64,000 bases of DNA from Porphyra umbilicalis (Eukaryota; Rhodophyta; Bangiophyceae; Bangiales; Bangiaceae), in contig KV918796.1 of NCBI GenBank assembly GCA_002049455.2, positions 62,001 through 126,000 on the forward strand. Reading direction: 5' to 3'. The notes under the pieces are model-generated. The model saw only the letters and a program-made list of their open reading frames with translations, searched no databases and had not been told where the DNA came from. The stretch's first letter is position 1; each line of letters starts with the position of its first letter. Made by a program: the position numbers and the translations under genes. Shown one piece after another: positions 44,389 through 54,525 of the stretch.

Positions 44389-45406
44389 GCGACTCAATTG
44401 AGCCATCCCTTCGACTCATTTGAGTCGCAACAGAAATCGTCGATCCCAGCGTTCCTACATTTGAGATTGGCCGATTCGGTGCCTACGAACTGACGTCGAT
44501 GCGCTTCCAGAGAAAACTAGGGGTTCAAGCCACCGGCTCCAGCTCCACGGAAGGGCGACCCCCTCAGCCCGATGTCTACAGAAAGAAACAGTCTTGAACG
44601 CACTAGGAGAGCCTATTTTGATGGGTCCGACGTCGACCCTCCGCTCCCCCCCCCCCACCAGATGGCGAGAAAACGGCGATTTCATCTTGCAAAGGCCAGT
44701 GCACCAAGCCCTGTCGACCTCGCCGGCGACCCTTTTCTCTCGCTCCCTGCAGTGGATTATGGCCACCGCGGGCTTGGACGGCTTTCGTTACACCCTGCTG
44801 ATACTCTGAACACTACAGGAATTGGCAGCACCTCGACTAGTGGTGGATTGAGTGGTCCTAAAACAGAGAGTGGTGGACGCCACAGGCCAGTCTTTGTTCT
44901 GCTCCGCCCCTCTCCCGTCACCGTATATTACCTCCCCTTGTGTTCCCAATCACTTGTCTCTGGGGCTCTCAGACCGCCCTCATGGTGTTGCTCGCCTTTT
45001 AGGACCACCTGTCCCCCCCCTGCCTGCATTCGTGCTCGCTGCCCCTGGAAGGGAAACCACCACGTAGGAGGTCGAGAAGATGTGGGAAACAGGCTGATCT
45101 GTAGATGCTGCGTGGTCCGTGAGTCTGCCTGGAGTGTTTCTGAGCTTCAAAGACGTGGGCACAGCAGAAAGCGACGAACTGGAGACAGCCTGCTGCCCTC
45201 AAGGTGGACGCCCTGGACGCGGAAAAAGTTGACGCTTCCATGCGTCGTGAGGAAAATTGACTGTGAGTTAAAGCTCGGGTCGTTCGCCCAAGACTAAACA
45301 GCCACCGCTGATTCTACTTCCGTCGTCAGAATCGGCGTCTGACGAACTGTTCGTTCACGAGAGACCTCTGAATGCGACTCAATTGAGTCTTTGCGACTCA
45401 ATTGAG
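44389..45406. repeat. 1-kb segment bounded by GCGACTCAATTGAG palindromes
   Basis: GCGACTCAATTGAG occurs at 44389-44402, 45374-45387 and 45393-45406, and a variant, TCGACTCATTTGAGTCGC, at 44411-44428. Each end thus has two copies of the self-complementary core CTCAATTGAG. This could be the termini of an unrecognised element. No clear target duplication is seen. Confidence 0.45.
44572..45297 (+). CDS. Hypothetical ORF (241 aa) in the palindrome-bounded segment
   Basis: MSTERNSLERTRRAYFDGSD to LGSFAQD. It contains HQMARKRRFHLAKA and a Cys pair (ICRCCVVRES) but no family I recognise. Codon bias is unremarkable and the antisense is partly open, so it may be spurious. Confidence 0.2.
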   Translation: MSTERNSLERTRRAYFDGSDVDPPLPPPHQMARKRRFHLAKASAPSPVDLAGDPFLSLPAVDYGHRGLGRLSLHPADTLNTTGIGSTSTSGGLSGPKTESGGRHRPVFVLLRPSPVTVYYLPLCSQSLVSGALRPPSWCCSPFRTTCPPPACIRARCPWKGNHHVGGREDVGNRLICRCCVVRESAWSVSELQRRGHSRKRRTGDSLLPSRWTPWTRKKLTLPCVVRKIDCELKLGSFAQD

Positions 45407-46625
45407 CTATCTGGTAGAATAGACACTAGGCTCGTTGCCTGGCGACGGGGGCGGCTGCCACGCATGCGGCCGCCCGCTCGGTATGTACATTCTTCCTCCA
45501 ATGCTGTCCACCCTCTATGGCGATCGTACGACCACAAAATAGCCCACACTTTTCGTGCAGAAGGCGATGATCGGGAGCCACGATCGCCGTTGATTGTACC
45601 GTGGAGGCCGGTCGACCGCGTTCGTTGCTATCCCCCCCTGGACAAGAACGGGAGCGACAAGAATGGAGAAAGACTGTACCGGTCATGTTGAGCGTGCCGC
45701 CCGTCGGCGCCCTCACACTCGATCCGTCGTGAAAGCCCGTACTTGACTCGTGCGTGTATTTCAATCGTACTCGCCACGTGTTGGCCCAATGTATCCTTTG
45801 TCCCACAACAAGTGTGAATGGACCCCCTCTGACAGTGTTTCAAATCCAGCGGACTCGCCAGATCGAGACTGACACTGTCCAAACCAGTATATCATGTATT
45901 ATCTCTGACACTGTTCCATCCAGTGGGTTGCGACCCGAGCCAGTTCTACATAAATTAAGAGCGCCACGTATGTCGCCGTGTACGCCTGTGATTGGCTGGC
46001 GAGCTCATTACGAAATGGTTTCACAAAGGTTGTGGGCGACGTGATGTATTGCTGATCCCCCAATTCTGTCCTGGCGGCCAGAGACAGAGACCGACAGTTA
46101 CATCACTGTTAATCTTTCAAACGAAATGTTAGGGTTGGTTTCGGCGCCTTTCAAGACGAGATCCATGAGGAAGTGCAGCATTTCCTGTCAAGTCGATTGG
46201 ATTTGGAGAGTGACAACCTGTCCAGGAAATCGACTGCCGTGGCCGCCCTCGACCAGATGTCCGCGGGCACAGCTTCACTCGTCATCTTCACGGGGCTCAT
46301 CACTGTCTCCATTCCCGTCACTGTCCCCGTGCCCCGCAACGAGGTCGCGTGTCCGCTCACACTACGGTTTCTGCTCACCATTCCCGTGACGCATGGAGGG
46401 CACCGCTTCGCGCTCGGGAGCCCCAGACGCCCCCGTGGGTACAGGCTCGCCACCACTGGCTGGTACGTGACACGCGTCTGCTTCGTGTGGCGCACTTTGT
46501 TGTCGGAATGGCACGATTTTATGGACGCGGCTGGCCCACTCCACTCATCTCAATATTCTCACGGCGCAGTGCATTGTACGGTTGATTTTTTTTCTGCAAA
46601 CATGGTTGTTTTATCCCTTGCAGGC

Positions 46626-47477
46626 ATGGCCGAGACGCGTGTCCTTCGGTGCAGTGCCTGCAACATGGATGGACACGACACGCGCACCTGCCCGCTCGTG
46701 CAAAGCCCGAAGTATCCATGCGTTGATGCCTGCGGGCAGACAACGTGTACCCTGTGTGCTGTGGCATGCGGAGCCTGCAGGGTGCGGGGGCACACGGAGG
46801 ACATGCAGTCGTGTGCCATCCCGACACGTTCAAGAAAGGCGGGCAAGTTTGTTTGTGAAAAGCATGACATGGCCGCAATGCATGGACGGCTGCGGGTCAT
46901 CCTAGCCGATCGGGCCCAAACGCCTCGACAACTTAAGGAGCAGCGCGCACGGGCCAAGAGCAGTCTAGCTGCGACGGCGGGTGAATCCGTCGCCGGCTCG
47001 CATGTGGCGGCCCACGTTGCCCGCAGCGCGATTGTGGATGACGAAGATTTGGGAGGGGCGGCGGCCCAGCCACGGGCCCGAGCGGCGGACGCCGCAATTG
47101 CGGCCGCCCGCGACGCGGGTGCCACACCAGGCGGCGCCCGTCTGGCCGGCGCCCTTGTTGCGGACCGTGCCCGTCATGGCGACCGTGACGTCCCGGCGCC
47201 ACCTGTTGCTCCCGCTCAAGCCGCGAGTGCCGGCGGCACCGTGGAGGAGGCTCGGGCGGCGGCTTTGGCTAGCATGGACAAAGTCTTCCAGTCCATGCAG
47301 CAGCCAAAGTTCACCCCCGCCAAGCGCAAGAGCATGAGCGATGTTTTATCGGACGGTTGGGGTGCATGCCCGCCGTGCGGGTGCGAACGCCGAGATATAC
47401 GGGTCCGAGAACCCATTCTCTATTCGCTCGGGTGTTCAGCTCCGCGCGGCTGCTTTGAAATTTGCGAATATCACTGA
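46626..47477 (+). CDS. CCHC zinc-knuckle protein at the left end of the 8.9-kb element
   Basis: I start at ATG 46626 (MAETRVLRCSACNMDGHD) because coding character begins there; the open frame extends back to 46173 without it. There are two zinc motifs: CSACNMDGHDTRTC (CX2CX4HX4C) and CGACRVRGHTEDMQSC (CX2CX4HX6C), with a further Cys-rich stretch between (CVDACGQTTCTLC). Then a helical Arg/Ala-rich region and AASMDKVFQSMQQPKFTP follow. Coding character passes at about 47360-47390 to another frame (next entry), by a short intron or a frameshift. CCHC knuckles bind nucleic acid, so a DNA-binding partner of transposition or a carried host gene are both possible. Confidence 0.55.
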   Translation: MAETRVLRCSACNMDGHDTRTCPLVQSPKYPCVDACGQTTCTLCAVACGACRVRGHTEDMQSCAIPTRSRKAGKFVCEKHDMAAMHGRLRVILADRAQTPRQLKEQRARAKSSLAATAGESVAGSHVAAHVARSAIVDDEDLGGAAAQPRARAADAAIAAARDAGATPGGARLAGALVADRARHGDRDVPAPPVAPAQAASAGGTVEEARAAALASMDKVFQSMQQPKFTPAKRKSMSDVLSDGWGACPPCGCERRDIRVREPILYSLGCSAPRGCFEICEYH

Positions 47478-47709
47478 CCCTGTCATCGCCACGCAAGTGA
47501 GGGACACGTTGAACGCCTTCTTTACTGCGCCTAACCACTTTTACGGGCAAGCACTGACCGCCGAGTCGCTTTCCACAGCTGATCTTGTGGGCGTCATGAT
47601 GGCGTGCGCCGACGGTGCCAAACTGAAGACCCTCGCGACCCGGGCGGTGCTGACTCAGTTTTGGTCGGAGCTCCGTCGTGGGAACGACGCAATGCAGCTG
47701 TACTTCAAG
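47390..47709 (+). CDS. Probable continuation of the CCHC gene
   Basis: In the next frame the product runs EIYGSENPFSIRSGVQLRAA, then LKFANITDPVIATQ, then a helical SLSTADLVGVMMACADGA, to MQLYFK, and meets AAGGTGAGT at 47707-47715, a consensus splice donor. The compact globular sequence and even codon use argue for real coding. A downstream exon was not found before the satellite starts at about 47850. The family is unrecognised. Confidence 0.45.
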
Positions 47710-47849
47710 GTGAGTCGACGGGACGGCGGGCGACACAGCAGCCGAGACACTTACCCGTGCTGTGCGAAGTGAAGAGCAGACGGACTGACAACAAATCTTA
47801 TCCTGCTCACCTGGATACCTGTTTACTGACATCACAGTGAGCGCCCACC

Positions 47850-50310
47850 CCATAGAAGGTGAGCGAAAGATCGGTGAGGAGCCGATCAGCGTGGCCGCAG
47901 GCTGTGCTGGCTTTTTGAATGACTGCGGAGGTACGCGCACTCCTCAAGCGGGGACGGATGTGTCGCATGGTTTGTGCTTCTGAGGAGTGCTGAGGAGCGT
48001 ACGGATGGCAGTTGTGGACAGGGCGAGCCGATGGCGGGCTCGGGGGGGGTGGCGGCACTGTTTATGATGGGCACGGGAGCCGCCGCAAACGGGGGAGACG
48101 GCGGCGACGCCAAAATGTGGACACTGACGCAACGCGATGGCAATCCCTCTTTTCTGTCGCTTCTCCTGTCTTTTTCGGCTTTTCTGTTGGTGCCACTGAA
48201 CCGGGCAGGGGTGAAAACGCAAAGGACGGCGGCGGGCGCTCGCTGCCGGGCCGCGTGCAACCAATTGTTGCACGCGGGTCGGCGGCGTGTGGCCCGCGCG
48301 CCCACCGGCGTGCGCGCATCGGCGGCGGCGGCGTCGTGCGTGCGCGGTGGGACTGGGGGTAGGCGTGGCTTTGGTTGGCGTGGCCTCGCGCTGCGCGGGC
48401 TTTTTGGATGACTGTTGTGGTACGTGCACGCGTCCGTCGCGGACGTACGGCTGTGGTGTGTTTTGTGTGCTTCTGGGGAGTCCTGAGGAGCGTATGGATG
48501 GCAGTTGTGGACGGGGCGAGCCGTTGGCGGGCTCGGAGGTGGTGGCGACACTGTGAACGATGGGCACGGGAGGCGCCGCAGACGTGGGAGACGGCGGCGA
48601 CGCCAAAATGTGGACACTGACGCAACGCGATGGCAATCCCTCTTTTCTGTCGCTTCTCCTGTCTTTTTCGGCTTTTCTGTTGGTGCCACTGAACCGGGCA
48701 GGGGTGAAAACGCAAAGGACGGCGGCGGGCGCTCGCTGCCGGGCCGCGTGCAACCAATTGTTGCACGCGGGTCGGTGGCGTGTGGCCCGCGCGCCCACCG
48801 GCGTGCGCGCATCGGCGGCGGCGGCGTCGTGCGTGCTCGGTGGGACTGGGTGTAGGCGTGGCTGTGGTTGGCGTGGCCGCGCGCTGCGCGGGCTCTTTGG
48901 ATGACTGTTGTGGTACGTGCACGCATTCGTCGGGGACGTACGGCTGTGGTGTGTTTTGTGTGCTTCTGGGCAGTGCTGAGGAGCGTAGGGATGGCAGTTG
49001 TGGACGGGGCGATCCGTTGGCGGGCGCGGGGGGCGTGGCGGCACTGTTTACGATGGGCACGGGACCCGCCGCAGGGGGTGGGGGATGGCGGCGACGCCAA
49101 AATGTGGACACTGACACAACGCGTTGGCAATCCCTCTTTTCTGTCGCTTCTCCTGTCTTTTTCGACATTTCTGTTGGTGCCACTGAACCAGGCAGGGGTG
49201 AAAACGCAAAGGACGGCGGCGGGCGCTCGCTGCCGGGCCGTGTGCAACTAATTGTTGCACGCGGGTCGACGGCGTGTGGCCCGCGCACCCACCAGCGTTC
49301 GCGCCTCGGCGGCGGCGGCGTCGTGCGTGAGAGGTGGGACTGAGGGTAGGCGTGGCTCTGGTTGGCGTGGCCTCGCGCTGCGCGGGCTTTTGGGTTGACT
49401 CTTGTGGTACGTGCACGCATTCGTCCGGGACGTCAGCCTGTAGTGTGTTTCGTGAGCATCTTGTGAGTGCTGAGGAGCGTACGGATGGCAGTTGAGGACG
49501 GGGCGAGCCGTTGGCGGGCTCGGAGGTGGTGGCGACACTGTGAACGATGGGCACGGGAGGCGCCGCAGACGTGGGAGACGGCGGCGACGCCAAAATGTGG
49601 ACACTGACGCAACGCGATGGCAATCCCTCTTTTCTGTCGCTTCTCCTGTCTTTTTCGGCTTTTCTGTTGGTGCCACTGAACCGGGCAGGGGTGAAAACGC
49701 AAAGGACGGCGGCGGGCGCTCGCTGCCGGGCCGCGTGCAACCAATTGTTGCACGCGGGTCGGCGGCGTGTGGCCCGCGCGCCCACCGGCGTGCGCGCATC
49801 GGCGGCGGCGGCGTCGTGCGTGCGCGGTGGGACTGGGGGTAGGCGTGGCTGTGGTTGGCGTGGCCGCGCGCTGCGCGGGCTTTTTGGATGACTGTTGTGG
49901 TACGTGCACGCATCCGTCGGGGACGTACGGCTGTGGTGTGTTTTGTGTGCTTCTGGGCAGTGCTGAGGAGCGTAGGGATGGCAGTTGTGGACGGGGCGAT
50001 CCGTTGGCGGGCGCGGGGGGCGTGGCGGCACTGTTTACGATGGGCACGGGACGCGCCGCCGGGGGTGGGGGATGGCGGCGACGCCAAAATGTGGACACTG
50101 ACACAACGCGTTGGCAATCCCTCTTTTCTGTCGCTTCTCCTGTCTTTTTCGACTTTTCTGTTGGTGCCACTGAACCGGGCAGGGGTGAAAACGCAAAGGA
50201 CGGCGGCGGGCGCTCGCTGCCGGGCCGTGTGCAACTAATTGTTGCACGCGGGTCAGCGGCGTCTGGCCCGCGTTCCCACAAGCGTTCGCGCCTGGGCGGC
50301 GTTGGAACGC
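47850..50310 (+). repeat. 493-bp satellite, about five tandem monomers with dimeric higher-order pattern
   Basis: The anchor CAAAATGTGGACACTGAC occurs at 48111, 48604, 49098, 49591 and 50085, spacing 493-494. Monomers 2 and 4 share GCAACGCGATGG after the anchor, monomers 3 and 5 share ACAACGCGTTGG, so the repeating unit is a 987-bp dimer. Monomers carry the palindrome CCGCGTGCAAC-CAATT-GTTGCACGCGG (for example 48251-48277 and 48744-48770), degraded in 3 and 5. Long open frames in all phases on the minus strand come from stop-poor GC-rich sequence. Confidence 0.9.
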
Positions 50311-50352
50311 TGCTTTGACCGCGGAATACGACTCAGCAGACTTATCATACCC
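50304..50352 (-). repeat. Inverted 49-bp fragment of the second repeat family
   Basis: The reverse complement of this piece (GCGGTCAAAGCAGCG...) matches 50547-50597 and 51072-51122. It marks the right edge of the satellite array. Confidence 0.75.
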
Positions 50353-50531
50353 ACGAACGTATGGGGGGAGGCCGATGAACAGACTCCAATGCGTCACTGG
50401 GACACAATTTGTCCGACGAGCGGCCGCGACGTGGCGCTGCAACGCTGCGAACGAAGTCAATCAAAGTCGCTTATGTGCAAAGGAGAGGAACATCGATGCT
50501 GCCAGCACTTGTGTTGGCTGGGCTCCCCCAG

Positions 50532-51357
50532 TGCCTACCTGGGTAATATGAGTCGGCTGAGTCGTATTCCGCGGTCAAAGCAGCGTTCCAACGTGTTCCC
50601 GCGATATGAGCGGGCCTCACACGAAACATGGCGCCCCTCGAGGGGCACCGGGCGTGGACCTCTTTTGTCACAATAAAACGCTCCCCCCGTGCATGGCAAC
50701 TGAAGAGAAGCTTCTGCCGTAGACAATGCGCCAAAGAACAGGTCAAACGCATACGTACAAGCAGAGTTATAGGCATTTCATTTTGGACCTGCTCAGATCC
50801 GTGGCGCTTCCGACCTGTCAGTCCGGTCGGCCCGGTCGGAGAAAATGTCGCCACCTTCGTCGCATTGGAATTCTAGATCAAATTTTGGTTGCCCTTTCCT
50901 GTGCCAATTTTGACATTTTCCTCCGGATGGAGGCTCGGTTTGGAGGTGCCGCCGGTGTCGGATGGAACGCGTGGTCCCGCGGTGGGGCAGGTCCTGGACT
51001 CTATCAGAGGAAGGGGCTCCGTGCCCCGAGAGCGCCTGTTCGATGGCCTCCCCCTATGCCTACCTAGGTAATATGAGTCGGCTGAGTCGTATTCCGCGGT
51101 CAAAGCAGCGTTCCAACGTGTTCCCGCGATATGAGCGGGCCTCACACGAAACATGGCGCCCCTCGAGGGGCACCGGGCGTGGACCTCTTTTTCCACAATA
51201 AAACGCTCCCCCCGTGTATGCCAACTGAATAGAAGCTTCTGCCGTTGACAATGAGCCAAAGAATAGGTCAAACGCATACGTACAAGCAGATTTATAGGCG
51301 TTCCATTTTGGACCTGCTCAGATCCGAGGCGCTTCCGAGCTGTCAGTCGGGTCGGCA
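50532..51357 (+). repeat. Second repeat family: two direct copies of about 300 bp
   Basis: 50532-50832 and 51057-51357 are about 93% alike (CTACCTGGGTAATATGAGTC..., CCCCTCGAGGGGCACCGGG, ACAATAAAACGCTCCCCC), offset 525 bp. Further diverged partial copies with CGACCTCCCCCTACTCC lie at about 51375 and 51710. A single coding region is not supported: frames change between copies. Confidence 0.85.
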
Positions 51358-51799
51358 TCCCCAGCAGCACTGTCTGCCGACCTCCCCCTACTCCTTCCCA
51401 TGCAAATTGGGCACGCTGAGTTGGAAGCTGCTTTCAGAAAAGGTATTGGACGTGTTCCCATCGTATGAGCCAGCCCCGCAGGCAGAGAACTCCGCGGAAG
51501 GGGCCTCGGGCCTGTCTGTTTTCTCCGGCCATGATTCGTTGCGCTTGCGTATGCAGTACGAAGAGGAGCTCGTTCCGGATGCAAAGAGCCAAAGAACTAT
51601 GATCGAGCACGCGCGGGGCCAGAGATACGAGCGTTTTTCTCAGCCCGACCGGATCCAGTCGTACGCTTCCAATGGGCCGAGGGGGTCAGCACCCCCAGAA
51701 ATACTGTCTTCCGACCTCCCCCTACTCCTGTCTGGGCAACGTGGGCCCGCTGAGTCAAAATCCGCTGTCCAAACCCCCCTTGGATGTGATGCGGCAGTG

Positions 51800-52160
51800 T
51801 GATGGATGCGGCACTGTGCTGTCAAAGCAGCCCGTTTTGCCCTTCCCCAACGAGAAAACCCCACCACGAACCACAACAGGAGAGCGTCGTGCAGGTAAAG
51901 GCGAAAAGAAAGGTCCCACGCGGACCGCAAAAAAACAAGGTCCCACAACGACTACAAAAGAAAAAAAGAGCAACCGAAAGCGAACAAAGCCCCAGCGTCG
52001 GCGCGACAAGCGCACAATGTAGAGGAGAAAAAGACAACAGCACGGCACAAAACAACAAACAAAAAGATACAGAACAGTGACGCAGAGAACGAGCAGGCGG
52101 TGACAGCGGCATCAATAGCAAACAAAGACCAAAAAAAAACCTCTCTGGCGCTACTCTTGC
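51800..52160. other. Purine-rich, A-rich tract
   Basis: From about 51840 to 52140 the plus strand is dominated by A and G (AAAAAAACAAGG, AAAAGAAAAAAAGAGC, AAACAACAAACAAAAAG). This strand asymmetry is unlike the flanks. No gene is supported. Confidence 0.5.
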
Positions 52161-52189
52161 ACCAGAGAAGACGCGACGACACCGCCTGC

Positions 52190-53390
52190 TCTCCGCTCCG
52201 CAATTGCCCTCCTTCAAAGTCAACGCGTCCGTCCCCGAAAACCCGACAGCGCGCCTCCATCAATGGTGTATTTCCACCTTCGCGGTTCAGTGGCACCCAC
52301 AGAGAAGCCGAAAAAGACATGGGAAGCGACAGAAAAGAGGGATTGCCAACGCGTTGTGTCAGTGTCCACATTTTGGCGTCGCCGCCATCCCCCACCCCCT
52401 GCGGCGGGTCCCGTGCCCATCGTAAACAGTGCCGCCACGCCCCCCGCGCCCGCCAACGGATCGCCCCGTCCACAACTGCCATCCCTACGCTCCTCAGCAC
52501 TGCCCAGAAGCACACAAAACACACCACAGCCGTACGTCCCCGACGGATGCGTGCACGTACCACAACAGTCATCCAAAAAGCCCGCGCAGCGCGCGGCCAC
52601 GCCAACCACAGCCACGCCTACCCCCAGTCCCACCGCGCACGCACGACGCCGCCGCCGCCGATGCGCGCACGCCGGTGGGCGCGCGGGCCACACGCCGCCG
52701 ACCCGCGTGCAACAATTGGTTGCACGCGGCCCGGCAGCGAGCGCCCGCCGCCGTCCTTTGCGTTTTCACCCCTGCCCGGTTCAGTGGCACCAACAGAAAA
52801 GCCGAAAAAGACAGGAGAAGCGACAGAAAAGAGGGATTGCCATCGCGTTGCGTCAGTGTCCACATTTTGGCGTCGCCGCCGTCTCCCACGTCTGCGGCGC
52901 CTCCCGTGCCCATCGTTCACAGTGTCGCCACCACCTCCGAGCCCGCCAACGGCTCGCCCCGTCCTCAACTGCCATCCGTACGCTCCTCAGCACTCACAAG
53001 ATGCTCACGAAACACACTACAGGCTGACGTCCCGGACGAATGCGTGCACGTACCACATGAGTCAACCCAAAAGCCCGCGCAGCGCGAGGCCACGCCAACC
53101 AGAGCCACGCCTACCCTCAGTCCCACCTCTCACGCACGACGCCGCCACCGCCGATGCGCGCACGCTGGTGGGCGCGCGGGCCACACGCCGCCGACCCGCG
53201 TGCAACAATTGGTTGCACGCGGCCCGGCAGCGAGCGCCCGCCGCCGTCCTTTGCGTTTTCACCCCTGCTCGGTTCAGTGGCACCAGCAGAAAAGCCCAAA
53301 AAAGACACGGGAAGCGACCGAAAAGAGGGATTGTCAACGCCTTGTTTTAGTGTCCACGTTTTGGAGCCCGTCGTTGGGCACTCCTGTTTA
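52190..53390 (-). repeat. Inverted block of the 493-bp satellite, about 2.4 monomers
   Basis: The reverse-complement anchor occurs at about 52367, 52861 and 53355, spacing 494. The block is the reverse of the 47850-50310 array, giving the element a large internal inverted repeat separated by about 1.9 kb. Its right edge overlaps the last codons of the transposase. Confidence 0.88.
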
Positions 53391-54525
53391 GAGACCAGCG
53401 GGCTGCAGATGAACGAAGCAACTTACTCTTGCGATAGATATGCAGGCTGTAGTTGCGCACGGCTGCGCGTACGAAGCCGCGGCACATGTCGGGCGTGATG
53501 GAGGCTAGCATCAGAGCAATGGTGTAGAACGGCCATGCATTGAACTGCTCAGGCTCCACATGCCGACAGAGCCAACTGCTCCCGACCGAGAAGACGTCCT
53601 CAATGGGGTTGAAGTCCAGTCTGTAGGGAGGCAAGAAGCGCACAAGCACACCTCGGGCCTCAAGCAAAGCGATGGCGGCCTGGTCATGCACACGAGCATT
53701 GTCTAAAACCAAGACGCACCGCTCGTCTTGGGCAGACCACGGCAAGGTTGGATCATAAGCATTCAGATGAGGGAGCAAGTTCTCAAGCGTGAAAAGCAGA
53801 AAGTCAACCGAGGATTGGCCTGGTGGTGGTTGAGTGATCTTCCAGTCCAACACCGCGTCGTGGCTCATGGCAACGAAAAAACTCGTGCTCACTCCCCGAG
53901 CGTTGGAAAGGTAGCACTCTGCCCGCGCGCCACGGAGGGACCAGGCCCTCTTGCGGTCGGCGGACCGACCACAGCGGTGGGCCTCGTCGATGTACACGCG
54001 CGCCCGCAAAGGGATGTCCCATTGGTCGTGGACCCATCTCGCGCGTGCCAGCTCGTTCCGTGAAATGAATGCAGACTCAATCACCTTGCGTGTAAAGCCA
54101 TGTGCGGCAAGAACGCGAGAAACCGAGGAGGGAGAGATGGAGAAGTCATCACCAAGCAATTGATGCAGGTGAGTGACGAAGTCAGAAATCTCATCCAGAA
54201 AAGCCTCCGGGCACTGCTCCACAGCAAACAGGATCGCGGAGCGCAGATCTGGACACCTCAAAAAGTTGTCGGCATGAGTGTTCCACTTCTCTGGCGCGTA
54301 ATGCACATCACCAGTCTCCGCCACGTAGGACAAAAACCTAGTTAGGGACCTACGGGACATGCGCGTGTTCTGTGCCGCTGTCTCCAGGCTCTGCCCGTCA
54401 TCCAGATGCAAGGAGACGGCGAGCCGGCGAAGGTCCGCCGCCTTCATTGCGCCGGTAGTGCGCTCACTCCACGCACCTTGCTGCCACGGCGTGCTCCCGC
54501 GCCCTGCGGCCTTCGAGGACAACAC
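53347..54525 (-). CDS. IS630/Tc1/mariner-type DDE transposase
   Basis: An open frame of 392 residues; the alternative start Met27 (54447, MKAADLRRLAVSLH) may be the true one. Two helix-turn-helix regions lie at about 45-65 (SLETAAQNTRMSRRSLTRFL) and 112-147 (SVSRVLAAHGFTRK). The DDE_3 core has VYIDEAHRCGR (Asp 180), CVLVLDNARVH (Asp 275) and FLPPYRLDFNPIED (Glu 309), 33 residues apart. The FLPPY.LD.NPIE string is typical of IS630/Tc1. It excises at TIRs and inserts at TA, consistent with the element ends. The gene reads inward from the right TIR. The last 14 or so residues come from the satellite block. Confidence 0.85.
   Translation of the reverse strand: MLSSKAAGRGSTPWQQGAWSERTTGAMKAADLRRLAVSLHLDDGQSLETAAQNTRMSRRSLTRFLSYVAETGDVHYAPEKWNTHADNFLRCPDLRSAILFAVEQCPEAFLDEISDFVTHLHQLLGDDFSISPSSVSRVLAAHGFTRKVIESAFISRNELARARWVHDQWDIPLRARVYIDEAHRCGRSADRKRAWSLRGARAECYLSNARGVSTSFFVAMSHDAVLDWKITQPPPGQSSVDFLLFTLENLLPHLNAYDPTLPWSAQDERCVLVLDNARVHDQAAIALLEARGVLVRFLPPYRLDFNPIEDVFSVGSSWLCRHVEPEQFNAWPFYTIALMLASITPDMCRGFVRAAVRNYSLHIYRKSKLLRSSAARWSLNRSAQRRAPKRGH

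Larger units (their letters stand above)
43591..46048. other. Intergenic DNA with MITE fragments
   Basis: A single TIR-like end, TTGCTGACCTCCAAAAAATG, lies at 43706-43725 and matches the MITE ends at 55813 and 60005, but I find no partner. 44040-44360 is C/G-rich with Pro/Arg-rich frames. 44389-45406 is a palindrome-bounded segment (listed separately). Around 45760-45960 the sequence is AT-richer with repeated GACACTGT words. No recognised gene. Confidence 0.4.

Noticed and set aside
47886-53391. Many open frames of 280-450 codons in the satellite, mostly minus strand on the left and plus strand on the right
   Set aside because: They occur in all phases, change frame from monomer to monomer (493-494 bp is not a multiple of three) and are Pro/Arg/His-rich. 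Stop-poor repeats explain them.
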